Below, piece by piece: positions 1-5,926 of a stretch of 6,894 bases of DNA; the first letter of the stretch is position 1; each line of letters begins with the position of its first letter. The notes under the pieces are model-generated. The model saw only the letters and a program-made list of their open reading frames with translations, ran no database searches and had not been told where the DNA came from. Source of the stretch: Desulfotignum sp. (GTDB taxonomy: Bacteria > Desulfobacterota > Desulfobacteria > Desulfobacterales > Desulfobacteraceae); contig JAABRW010000029.1 in assembly GCA_011390695.1 (NCBI GenBank), positions 1 through 6,894 of the forward strand, read 5' to 3'. A program made the translations under genes and the position numbers.

Positions 1-1174
1 AGGGGCAGCTGGAGCCGTAGAATTCAAATTCGCCCTGGTTGTTTATCTTGACGATGACCGCACATTTGATGGGATCCCCTTCTTCGGTAAATGTCATTTT
101 ACCGGTGATACCGTCAAAGTCCTCGATGCGGGTCAACGCATCTCTGACAGCTTCTCTGTCTTTTTCGATGCGGCCGGTGAGTTTGCCGGCATCCTGGATG
201 GCCTGCTGGGCCAGCTGCAGGGAATCCCAGGTAAGGGCGGCCACGTCATCAGGGGTATATCCATATGTTTTTTCATACCGGTCAATAAAGGCTTTGGTTG
301 CGCCTTTGGCGCCGGCTGCTGCATAATGGGAGGAAAAAAACAGGCCATAGCAGGCTTCTCCGCACAGTTCAACCAACTCAGCTGATCCCCAGGAATCAGA
401 TCCCACAATGGGGCCTTCCCAGCCCAGGTCTTTGGCCTGGCGGACGATCAAAGGTACTTCATTGTAATACTGGGGGGTGAACAGCACCTGGGCACCGGAT
501 TTCACAATCTTGGTGAGCTGGGAGGAAAAATCGGTGTCCTTGGTGGTAAAACTTTCATAGGCCACAACACTGCCTTCCCCGTGTTTTGCTTCCCAGGCAT
601 CTTTGAACACTTCAGCCAGTCCCTTGGGATAGTCGGATGCCACATCATAGAGAACCGCCGCTTTTGTGAATCCGAATTCATCTGTGATGAAATTTGCCAC
701 AACCGGTCCCTGGAAAGGATCCAGAAAACAGCCCCGGAAGACATAGGGCCGGTCCAGGGTGGTGTCGGGATTGGTGGACCAGGGGCTGATCATCACAGTT
801 TTGTATTTGTTTGCCACCTCTCCTGCAGGCACCGCCTGTTTGGAGGACTGGGGTCCGATGATGGCCAGCACATCATCCTGGGAAATCATTTTGGTGTTTG
901 CTTTTACAGCAGATTCCGCCTTGGATTCATTGTCTTCAATGACCAGTTCCACATCGTACTTTTTACCACCCACTTCCAGACCGCCGGCTTTTTCAATATC
1001 TTCCAGCCACATCTGGGCGGCATACTTGCTGCCTTCTCCCACCTTGGGAATGTCGCCTGTCAGGGGTGCATTGATACCGATTTTGATGATGGTTTTTCTG
1101 GCACAGAATGCCAGAGAAGAAAACAACATGGCAAAACAAAAAGCCACAACCGTTAGGACAGCAATTTTTCGCAT
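1..1174 (-). CDS. Periplasmic substrate-binding protein of a branched-chain-amino-acid-type ABC transporter (LivK-like), 3' end cut by the window
   Basis: This is the extracytoplasmic receptor that captures a small ligand, typically leucine, isoleucine, valine or a related amide, and delivers it to a LivHMGF-type ABC importer. The reading frame is open for 391 codons from ATG 1174 to the left edge without a stop; family members run about 370-400 residues, so only the tail is probably missing. Residues 1-25 form a signal peptide (basic MRK, hydrophobic core, cleavage probably near SLA or FCA; the C at 24 lacks a good lipobox). The mature part fits the type-I periplasmic-binding fold (Peripla_BP_6): KIGINAPLTGD at 31-41, IIGPQSS at 105-111, the ligand-contact-like SPWSTNP at 130-136, and FRGCFLDPFQG at 146-156. 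A strong Shine-Dalgarno supports the start. Permease and ATPase genes would be expected beyond the left edge. Family is clear; the ligand cannot be read from sequence. Confidence 0.9.
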   Translation of the reverse strand, partial: MRKIAVLTVVAFCFAMLFSSLAFCARKTIIKIGINAPLTGDIPKVGEGSKYAAQMWLEDIEKAGGLEVGGKKYDVELVIEDNESKAESAVKANTKMISQDDVLAIIGPQSSKQAVPAGEVANKYKTVMISPWSTNPDTTLDRPYVFRGCFLDPFQGPVVANFITDEFGFTKAAVLYDVASDYPKGLAEVFKDAWEAKHGEGSVVAYESFTTKDTDFSSQLTKIVKSGAQVLFTPQYYNEVPLIVRQAKDLGWEGPIVGSDSWGSAELVELCGEACYGLFFSSHYAAAGAKGATKAFIDRYEKTYGYTPDDVAALTWDSLQLAQQAIQDAGKLTGRIEKDREAVRDALTRIEDFDGITGKMTFTEEGDPIKCAVIVKINNQGEFEFYGSSCP

Positions 1175-1177
1175 ACT

Positions 1178-1186
1178 CCCTCCTTT
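1178..1186 (-). promoter_or_regulatory. Ribosome binding site of the substrate-binding protein gene
   Basis: On the minus strand the sequence AAAGGAGGG lies three bases before ATG 1174. It is a near-perfect anti-16S complement and fixes the start directly ahead of the signal peptide. Confidence 0.8.
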
Positions 1187-1204
1187 ACAAAATACGATTA
1201 AAAG

Positions 1205-1250
1205 TTTTGGATTTTCAATGGTATAACGAACCGATTGCTAAAATCCAAAA
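1205..1250. repeat. 11-bp perfect inverted repeat upstream of the substrate-binding protein gene
   Basis: TTTTGGATTTT at 1205-1215 and its exact reverse complement AAAATCCAAAA at 1240-1250 flank a 24-bp centre. The arms bracket the candidate promoter at 1220-1248, so they could be paired operator half-sites or a leader stem. The arms are AT-rich, so a chance origin is not excluded. Confidence 0.6.
1220..1248 (-). promoter_or_regulatory. Weak sigma-70-like promoter candidate for the substrate-binding protein gene
   Basis: On the minus strand a -35-like TTGGAT (1243-1248) and a -10-like TATACC (1220-1225) are separated by 17 bp. They match consensus at 3/6 and 4/6. The predicted transcript would start near 1213, giving a leader of about 40 nt. 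Spacing is ideal but the hexamers are poor, which would fit a gene that needs an activator. Confidence 0.3.
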
Positions 1251-1257
1251 TATCCGG

Positions 1258-1271
1258 GCCAAAATTTTGGC
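1258..1271. promoter_or_regulatory. 14-bp perfect palindrome, possible operator
   Basis: GCCAAAATTTTGGC reads identically on both strands. It lies just upstream of the -35 candidate of the substrate-binding protein gene, where an activator or repressor dimer could bind. No regulator family can be named from it. Confidence 0.4.
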
Positions 1272-1411
1272 AAAACAGCATGAAATGGATTCACTGTTCC
1301 AAAAAAACTCCAGGGATGCAATGAATCTTTGGGTAAAACACAAGTTATCTCTATATGTAAAATCCGGGCTGAAGTAAAGAAATAATATGCATGACCCGGT
1401 AAGATTTTTTT

Positions 1412-2491
1412 TTATTTGCTTGGGGGATCGAGTTCAAATTCAGTCATTTTATATAAAAGGGTTTTATAACTGACCTTGAGTATTTTGGCAGCCCTGGACC
1501 GGTTCCATCCTACTTTGTCCAGTACAAAAGCGATCACTTCTTTCTCCACCCGGTCAGCGGCTTTTTTTTTGATTTTTTTCAAGGAGATGTCCTGAAACAG
1601 TTTATCAGAACTGGTGGACAGGTCCACAAACTGGGATATCAGGCTGGTCTGGTCATTGGCAAAATCCGGATGAACGATTTTGTCACTGTCGGGATTGGAT
1701 TGTGACCGGGGGGGTGTCTGGGAAACTATGCCGTGGTTTTCTTCCGAGGGCATCTCATCAAATATTTTTTCCCAGGAGTTGAGGACCATCTGTTTTTTAA
1801 TGCAGTTCTGCAGCTGCCGGACATTGCCCGGCCAGGGATAATTGCACAGTTTTGTCATGGTATCTGCATCAGGTTTGCTGCCCTGGTTGTTTGGATACTC
1901 AGACTTATAGAGTCTGAAATAATATTCAACCAAAGCCGGAATATCTTCTTTGCGCTCCCGCAAAGGCGGTATATCAATTTTAATAATATTGAGCCGGTAG
2001 AACAGGTCTTCTCTGAATTGTTTTTGTTTTATCCGCTGCTCCAGATCATGGTTGGTAGCGGCAATCACCCACACATCTGTTTTAAAATCCTGGTCTGATC
2101 CCAAAGGTGAAAATTCACCGCTCTGGAGCACATGGAGCATTTTGGACTGCAAAGACAGAGGCATGTCCCCGATCTCGTCTAGAAAAAGAACCCCCTTGTG
2201 GGCAGCCTGAAATTTGCCGGGCCTTTTTTTGTGGGCACCGGTGAATGCCCCTTTTTCATATCCGTACAATTCACTTTCAAGAAGGGTTTCAGGCAGGGCA
2301 GCACAATTGATTTTTACAAAATTATGTGCGGTTCTGGGGGATTCTTCATACAGATTTTGTGCCACCACCTCTTTGCCCACCCCGGTTTCCCCTGTGATCA
2401 AAACATTCAGACAGGTATTGGCCACATGGTTGATCAGTTCCTTGATCTTGAGTAATGATTTGCTGACGCCGATAAGCGGTGTTGTGGTCAT
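1412..2491 (-). CDS. Sigma-54-dependent transcriptional activator, AAA+ plus Fis-type HTH, without its own receiver domain
   Basis: This is a bacterial enhancer-binding protein that hydrolyses ATP to remodel RNA polymerase-sigma-54 at -24/-12 promoters. In its 359 residues one sees Walker A GETGVGKE (34-41), the sigma-54-contacting GAFTGA loop (81-86), Walker B VLFLDEIGD (101-109), sensor I AATNHDL (144-150), arginine-finger region FREDLFYRLN (159-168) and sensor II PWPGNVRQL (219-227). After a polar linker (about 245-305) comes a C-terminal Fis-type helix-turn-helix around NRSRAAKILKVSYKTLLYK (330-348). All catalytic motifs are intact. The AAA+ core begins within ten residues of the start, so there is no sensory domain. 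A receiver-only gene ends 9 bp upstream in the same frame. The Shine-Dalgarno is poor (an AGAG about 12 nt before the ATG), suggesting translational coupling to the receiver. Target promoters are unknown. Confidence 0.93.
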   Translation of the reverse strand: MTTTPLIGVSKSLLKIKELINHVANTCLNVLITGETGVGKEVVAQNLYEESPRTAHNFVKINCAALPETLLESELYGYEKGAFTGAHKKRPGKFQAAHKGVLFLDEIGDMPLSLQSKMLHVLQSGEFSPLGSDQDFKTDVWVIAATNHDLEQRIKQKQFREDLFYRLNIIKIDIPPLRERKEDIPALVEYYFRLYKSEYPNNQGSKPDADTMTKLCNYPWPGNVRQLQNCIKKQMVLNSWEKIFDEMPSEENHGIVSQTPPRSQSNPDSDKIVHPDFANDQTSLISQFVDLSTSSDKLFQDISLKKIKKKAADRVEKEVIAFVLDKVGWNRSRAAKILKVSYKTLLYKMTEFELDPPSK

Positions 2492-2500
2492 GATACAATT

Positions 2501-2893
2501 TTACTCTTGTTTTTTTTGGTTGCTGTTGTCCAGAAGTCCGGTGATTTTTTCTTCAATTTTGAACAGGTCCACCGGTTTGAACAGCACCACATCTGCACGG
2601 GCTTCAGAAGCCAGAGCGCCGGGCTGGTCACCATAGCCTGTCATGGCAATGATTTTAAGATCAGGAAATTCTTTTTTCACGATGGAAATCAAACCGACAC
2701 CGCTGATGTTGGGCATGACAAGATCAGTGATCAAACAGTCAAAATCATGGGTTTTTTCCCTGAGGAGTTTTAATGCGGCAAAACCGTCCACCGCTGTTTT
2801 GACTTCATACCCCATGGAATTGAAAAATTCATAAAAAGTGGACAAAATATCTTCATTGTCATCAACAATTAACAAACGGATGGGGGCTGCCAT
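2501..2893 (-). CDS. Stand-alone response-regulator receiver domain (CheY-like)
   Basis: A 130-residue phosphoacceptor protein made only of a receiver domain. The acidic pair D11-D12 (LIVDDNED), phosphoacceptor D57 (LITDLVMP), switch threonine T85 (IIAMTGYG) and lysine K106 (LFKPVDL) are all present, so it should accept phosphate from a histidine kinase on conserved grounds. After the fold, a short linker (LDNSNQKKQE) runs into TAA. The next gene begins nine bases later in the same frame and encodes exactly the AAA+/HTH half that normally follows a receiver in NtrC-type regulators. The likely role is therefore to control that AAA+ protein, either in trans or as a rare readthrough fusion (inference). 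The start at 2893 has an AAAGG nine bases upstream. No kinase gene is in the window. A CheY- or Spo0F-like phosphorelay role is the alternative. Confidence 0.92.
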   Translation of the reverse strand: MAAPIRLLIVDDNEDILSTFYEFFNSMGYEVKTAVDGFAALKLLREKTHDFDCLITDLVMPNISGVGLISIVKKEFPDLKIIAMTGYGDQPGALASEARADVVLFKPVDLFKIEEKITGLLDNSNQKKQE

Positions 2894-2955
2894 TTTTTTG
2901 TGCCTTTATACTAAAGGGGTTCATTGCTGGTTTGTATAAACAACAATTAGTCCAT

Positions 2956-2984
2956 ATAATAGATGGATTCACACATGCAAGCAA
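2956..2984 (-). promoter_or_regulatory. Sigma-70-like promoter candidate for the receiver/AAA+ pair
   Basis: On the minus strand TTGCTT (2979-2984) and TATTAT (2956-2961) are separated by 17 bp, matching consensus at 3/6 and 5/6. The predicted start near 2949 gives a leader of roughly 55 nt to ATG 2893. Confidence 0.45.
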
Positions 2985-3023
2985 AAAAAATAAAAAACCA
3001 TAAAATTGTTGGTCCAGTGCAAC

Positions 3024-3052
3024 TTGCGCAAAACACCAATAAATACTATAAG
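3024..3052 (+). promoter_or_regulatory. Sigma-70-like promoter candidate for fabH, upstream of the repeat element
   Basis: TTGCGC (3024-3029) and TATAAG (3047-3052) are separated by 17 bp, with 3/6 and 5/6 matches. A transcript from here would start near 3059 and carry the whole inverted-repeat element in its leader of about 137 nt. Confidence 0.4.
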
Positions 3053-3078
3053 GCGTGTAAATCATTGTAACTGATTTT

Positions 3079-3149
3079 TTATATGAAAGCCGTCAGCCAT
3101 CAGTACTCAGCTAAAAGCTAACAGCTAAAAGCTAACAGCTTTCATATAA
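3079..3149. repeat. 71-bp repeat element with 12-bp terminal inverted repeats (MITE/REP-like)
   Basis: The left end TTATATGAAAGC (3079-3090) and the right end GCTTTCATATAA (3138-3149) are perfect reverse complements. The interior contains a CAGCC/ATCAG-rich part and then a short tandem repeat. Each end carries TA at its outer edge, compatible with insertion at a TA dinucleotide (inference; no longer target duplication is visible). In RNA the ends would pair as a 12-bp stem around a 47-nt loop inside the fabH leader. The right end also contains a consensus -10 hexamer, TATAAT (3145-3150), although no good -35 sits at the right distance. There is no coding capacity, so any mobility would need a transposase elsewhere. 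Confidence 0.65.
3109..3140. repeat. Tandem 14-bp repeat inside the fabH-leader element
   Basis: The unit AGCTAAAAGCTAAC occurs twice exactly (3109-3122, 3123-3136) and is followed by a partial third copy, AGCT (3137-3140). Each unit has its own small AGC/GCT dyad. Such units can change copy number by slippage. Confidence 0.85.
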
Positions 3150-3183
3150 TGTATAAATGAACCACCTCCACAAGAACCACAAC

Positions 3184-3190
3184 AAGGAAA
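3184..3190 (+). promoter_or_regulatory. fabH ribosome binding site
   Basis: AAGGAAA lies five bases before ATG 3196. It decides the start against the in-frame ATG at 3157, which has no Shine-Dalgarno and would add 13 residues absent from the family. Confidence 0.75.
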
Positions 3191-3195
3191 CGGTA

Positions 3196-4203
3196 ATGAA
3201 GAAAACCACCATACGCAGCACTGGCATGTTTGTTCCCCCCAATGTGGTGACCAACCATGATCTTGAAAAAATCATGGACACCTCTGATGAATGGATACGC
3301 CAGCGCACCGGTATCAGGCAGCGGTACTGGATAAATGAAGAATGCGGTGCTTCCGATCTCGGGGCTGAGGCTGCAAAAATGGCCCTGGCAGATGCCGGAT
3401 GGCAACCGGAAGATGTGGATTTTATAATTTTTGCCACCTTGAGCCCTGATATCATGTTTCCCGGATCCGGATGCCTTATGGCAGCCAAACTGGGCCTTGA
3501 CAGAACACCGGTTCTGGATATCCGTCAGCAGTGCACAGGATTCCTGTACGGCCTTGCCACCGCAGATGCCTATATCAAATCCGGCCTTGCCGGCAGGGTG
3601 CTTCTGGTGGGGGGAGAAGTACATTCTTCCGGACTGGATAAATCCACCAGGGGGCGTGATGTGACGGTAATCTTCGGAGATGGTGCTGCAGCAGTCTGTC
3701 TTGAAGGTGTGCACACCGATGAAAAAGTGGGGCTGCTGGCATCAGCGCTGCATGCGGACGGGAACCATGCTGAATCCCTGATGGCGGAACTGCCCGCCTC
3801 CAGATTGCCCCAGCGCCTGCCGCCGGGTTTACCAACTGATGATCCCCGGTATTATCCGGTAATGGACGGTCCTGCCATATTTAAAAAAGCAGTCCGCATG
3901 CTGCCCCGGGTAACAAATGAAGCCTTGAAAAAAGCAGATATCGGTCTGGATGAAATTGATCTGGTGGTGCCCCACCAGGCCAACAAACGTATCAACCAGG
4001 CATTCGGGCAGTTCATGAAGCTGGATGAATCCAAAATTTTTCATAATATTGAAAAATACGGCAACACCACCGCTGCCAGCATTCCCCTGGCCCTGCATGA
4101 GGCCATGGGCCGGGAACGGGTGGGTAAGCCCGGGGATACGGTATTGTTTGTGGCCCTGGGTGCCGGCCTGACCTGGGGGGCTTCTATTTTCCGGTTCTTT
4201 TAG
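3196..4203 (+). CDS. fabH: Beta-ketoacyl-ACP synthase III (3-oxoacyl-ACP synthase III)
   Basis: This cytoplasmic enzyme starts fatty-acid synthesis by condensing acetyl-CoA (or a related acyl-CoA) with malonyl-ACP. The 335-residue protein opens with the typical TTIRSTGMFVPPNVVTN and DEWIRQRTGI (31-40). It shows the full Cys-His-Asn triad: C113 in RQQCTGFLYGL, H260 in the ACP-contacting VVPHQANKRI (R265 equals the conserved arginine), and N290 in EKYGNTTAAS. It also has IFGDGAAA (159-166) and the C-terminal LGAGLTWGAS (321-330). It is somewhat longer than E. coli FabH (317 residues), mainly through a proline-rich insert around 196-222. It stands alone rather than in the usual plsX-fabH-fabD-fabG cluster, so it may be a second, specialised KAS III. 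No terminator follows, and its TAG interlocks with the stop of convergent pgi. The family is certain; the acyl-CoA preference is not. Confidence 0.93.
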   Translation: MKKTTIRSTGMFVPPNVVTNHDLEKIMDTSDEWIRQRTGIRQRYWINEECGASDLGAEAAKMALADAGWQPEDVDFIIFATLSPDIMFPGSGCLMAAKLGLDRTPVLDIRQQCTGFLYGLATADAYIKSGLAGRVLLVGGEVHSSGLDKSTRGRDVTVIFGDGAAAVCLEGVHTDEKVGLLASALHADGNHAESLMAELPASRLPQRLPPGLPTDDPRYYPVMDGPAIFKKAVRMLPRVTNEALKKADIGLDEIDLVVPHQANKRINQAFGQFMKLDESKIFHNIEKYGNTTAASIPLALHEAMGRERVGKPGDTVLFVALGAGLTWGASIFRFF

Positions 4204-5810
4204 CCTGTTTTACCGGCAAACAGGGATCTGATATAAAATGCGGCTGCCGGATCCATATGGGTCAGGTCATGGTCGGGATGCTGGTTTTTTTCCGCCATTT
4301 CCTTGCGGATGCCTGAGGCCAGGACTTTTCCCAGTTCTACCCCGAACTGGTCAAAGGGATTGATGCCCAGAATAAACCCTTCAAACACGGTTCTGGCCTC
4401 ATAGAATGACAGCAGCATGCCGATGCTTTCCGGTGAGAGGTCATCTATAACCAGCAGAGAAGAAGGCCGGTTTCCGCTGAAAGCCCTGGCAGGGACTTCA
4501 TGGTCCATACCTTCGGCCAGGGCCAGGGTCTGGGCAATGAGATTGGCCCATAATTCCTGGTGGTTATACACCCCTTTGGATGTGACCTGGCTTCCCTGAT
4601 AGCCCGGATGCAGAACCCCGATGAATTCTACGGGAAAAGGTGGTCCCTGGTGGGCCAGCTGGAAAAAGGAATGCTGGGCATTGGTACCGGGTTCTCCAAA
4701 AATAATGCTGCCGGCCGGCCGGGGCAGAGGAGTTCCTCTGTTATCCACCCCTTTGCCAAGACTTTCCATGTACAGCTGCTGGACATGGGGCGCCAGCTCT
4801 GAAAGGGCGCTGGAATAGGGGATGATGGCCTGGGCTGTGTATCCCATGATCTGGACATTCCAGATGCTGATAAGGGCGGCCGTAAGGGGAATATTTTCAG
4901 CAGCAGGTGCATGCAGGGCATGGCTGTCCATGGTGCCGCACCCCTGTAAAAACCGTTCAAACAGATCAAACCCGAACGCCAGGCCCAAGGGCACCCCCCC
5001 AACGGCAGAGGAGACCGAATACCGGCCACCGATAAAATCAAACATGTGAAAACATGCCAGTACCGGGTTGGACGGGTCATCACCAGGACTTCCTTTGGCA
5101 GTGATGGTCACCAGGTGGTTTTCGGGCAGAAGGCTGTGTCGTTCCAGAAAAGCCCTGGCCTGGGCCAGATTGGCCATGGTTTCCGTGGTGGTATATGATT
5201 TGGAGACAATGATCCACAAACAGGTGTCGGGATTGATGTGTGTGAGGACCTCCTTGAAATTATCAATATCCACATTGGACAGAAAATGCAGGCGGATTTT
5301 CGGGGTATGGCCGGCTTTCAAGGCTTTATAAACAAATTCACAGCCCAGGTAGGATCCGCCGATACCCACCACCACAGCATCGGTAAAGACCTGTCCCCTG
5401 GTACCGGTAATTTCACCATCCCGGATATCCCGGGAAAAAGTACGGATATTTTGGGCCACTGTCTGTATTTCATGCACAATTTCCAGGTCTTCAGGTGGCA
5501 GCCCGGGGGGAAGAAACGCTCTGGCTGCCGTATGCAGGGCTGCCCGGTTTTCCGTGGTATTGACTGTTTCACCGGCAGCCATCCTGGAAAACATATCTTG
5601 GGCACCTGTTTCATGCGCCAGTGCTGCAAGGTTTTGGGTTACTGCCTGATCCAGGCGCTGACGGGAGAAATCAAAAAAAAAGCCTGGCAGACGCAAGGAA
5701 AATGTCTTTAGCCGGTCAGGCGATTTTATCAGCTGTTTTAAGTGAAAATCCGGGGTGTCAAACCGGGATGCATGTTTTTGCAGTGATGTGAAGCTGTCTG
5801 ATGCATACAT
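4200..5810 (-). CDS. pgi: Glucose-6-phosphate isomerase
   Basis: It interconverts glucose-6-phosphate and fructose-6-phosphate in the cytoplasm, linking glycolysis/gluconeogenesis to polysaccharide and amino-sugar synthesis. The 536-residue protein is near the usual 550. Seen here: VVGIGGSYLG (147-156), phosphate-binding VSKSYTTTET (202-211), first signature DFIGGRYSVSSAVG (258-271, catalytic R263), the catalytic-base region MESLGKGV (348-355, E349), GTNAQHSFFQ (375-384, H380), and second signature ending NPFDQFGVELGK (484-495, K495). All catalytic residues expected from characterised Pgi enzymes are intact. I chose ATG 5810 because AAGGA sits seven bases upstream and the following residues look like a normal Pgi N-terminus. 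An upstream in-frame ATG at 5882 would add 24 lysine-rich residues and lies inside the predicted -35 box. It is convergent with fabH and divergent from the beta-helix gene. Confidence 0.96.
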   Translation of the reverse strand: MYASDSFTSLQKHASRFDTPDFHLKQLIKSPDRLKTFSLRLPGFFFDFSRQRLDQAVTQNLAALAHETGAQDMFSRMAAGETVNTTENRAALHTAARAFLPPGLPPEDLEIVHEIQTVAQNIRTFSRDIRDGEITGTRGQVFTDAVVVGIGGSYLGCEFVYKALKAGHTPKIRLHFLSNVDIDNFKEVLTHINPDTCLWIIVSKSYTTTETMANLAQARAFLERHSLLPENHLVTITAKGSPGDDPSNPVLACFHMFDFIGGRYSVSSAVGGVPLGLAFGFDLFERFLQGCGTMDSHALHAPAAENIPLTAALISIWNVQIMGYTAQAIIPYSSALSELAPHVQQLYMESLGKGVDNRGTPLPRPAGSIIFGEPGTNAQHSFFQLAHQGPPFPVEFIGVLHPGYQGSQVTSKGVYNHQELWANLIAQTLALAEGMDHEVPARAFSGNRPSSLLVIDDLSPESIGMLLSFYEARTVFEGFILGINPFDQFGVELGKVLASGIRKEMAEKNQHPDHDLTHMDPAAAFYIRSLFAGKTG

Positions 5811-5817
5811 GGGGTTA

Positions 5818-5822
5818 TCCTT
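5818..5822 (-). promoter_or_regulatory. pgi ribosome binding site
   Basis: AAGGA on the minus strand, seven bases before ATG 5810, selects this start over the longer in-frame option at 5882. Confidence 0.75.
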
Positions 5823-5853
5823 TTTAAAAAAGTTGCCGCATGACAGTATCTTT

Positions 5854-5882
5854 GTTTTAGTTTTTTTTTGAAAAACAGTCAA
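5854..5882 (-). promoter_or_regulatory. pgi promoter
   Basis: On the minus strand TTGACT (5877-5882, 5/6) and TAAAAC (5854-5859, 4/6) are separated by exactly 17 bp. The spacer contains nine consecutive A. The predicted start near 5847 gives a leader of about 37 nt that includes the Shine-Dalgarno. Confidence 0.6.
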
Positions 5883-5893
5883 TAATTATTGAC
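5878..5893. promoter_or_regulatory. 16-bp perfect palindrome joining the two divergent -35 boxes
   Basis: GTCAATAATTATTGAC is its own reverse complement. Its outer TGAC ends form the cores of both -35 hexamers: TTGACT for pgi and TTGACA for the beta-helix gene. It may be an operator, or simply the consequence of two back-to-back -35 elements. Confidence 0.6.
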
Positions 5894-5918
5894 AGGTGCC
5901 TGTCAGGCCGATTAATAC
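5889..5918 (+). promoter_or_regulatory. Promoter of the beta-helix gene, placed for a leaderless transcript
   Basis: A consensus -35 TTGACA (5889-5894) is followed after 17-18 bp by TTAATA or TAATAC (5912-5918), a weaker -10. The expected start at about 5924-5925 falls only two to three bases before ATG 5927, and no Shine-Dalgarno precedes that codon. Confidence 0.5.
5890..5905. promoter_or_regulatory. Operator-like dyad TGACAGG-TG-CCTGTCA
   Basis: Two perfect 7-bp arms around a 2-bp centre overlap the -35 box and spacer of the beta-helix promoter. The left arm is shared with the neighbouring 16-bp palindrome. There is no T-run after it, so it is not a terminator. A dimeric repressor here would block the beta-helix gene and possibly pgi. 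Confidence 0.5.
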
Positions 5919-5926
5919 TAAATTCC

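Larger units (their letters stand above)
2894..3195. other. Divergent intergenic region between the receiver gene and fabH
   Basis: This 302-bp AT-rich stretch has no credible gene; the short frames inside lack ribosome sites and family features. It holds a minus-strand promoter candidate for the receiver gene (2956-2984), a plus-strand candidate for fabH (3024-3052), the repeat element (3079-3149) and the fabH ribosome site. An 8-bp palindrome TTGCGCAA (3024-3031) overlaps the -35 of the fabH candidate. Confidence 0.7.

Noticed and set aside
581..1156. 191-residue open frame on the plus strand
   Set aside because: It is antisense to the substrate-binding protein gene, whose signal peptide, family motifs and ribosome site are clear. 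The translation has no recognisable family features.
1246..1261. Possible sigma-54 promoter on the minus strand (TGGCCCG, 4 bp, TTTTG)
   Set aside because: The -24 half is good, but the essential GC of the -12 element is replaced by TT, so it does not qualify.
1108..1377. 89-residue open frame running into the gap upstream of the binding-protein gene
   Set aside because: It begins inside the signal-peptide region on the opposite strand, has no ribosome site, and its composition reflects AT-rich intergenic DNA.
1375..1411. Terminator after the sigma-54 activator gene
   Set aside because: CCGGG and CCCGG can pair, but only as 5 bp around a loop of about 25 nt, and no T-run follows on the minus strand.
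2510..2517. A8 run at the end of the receiver gene as a programmed frameshift site
   Set aside because: An A-AAA-AAA slippery heptamer is present in the correct frame, but the downstream AAA+ gene is in the same frame as the receiver, so a -1 shift would lead out of it. It cannot create the fusion.
3157..3195. Longer fabH start at ATG 3157
   Set aside because: It adds 13 His/Asn/Lys-rich residues not found in FabH and has no Shine-Dalgarno. ATG 3196 has AAGGAAA at proper spacing.
5890..5905. Dyad TGACAGG-TG-CCTGTCA as an intrinsic terminator
   Set aside because: The loop is only 2 nt, no T-run follows on either side, and it overlaps a consensus -35 box. An operator is more likely.
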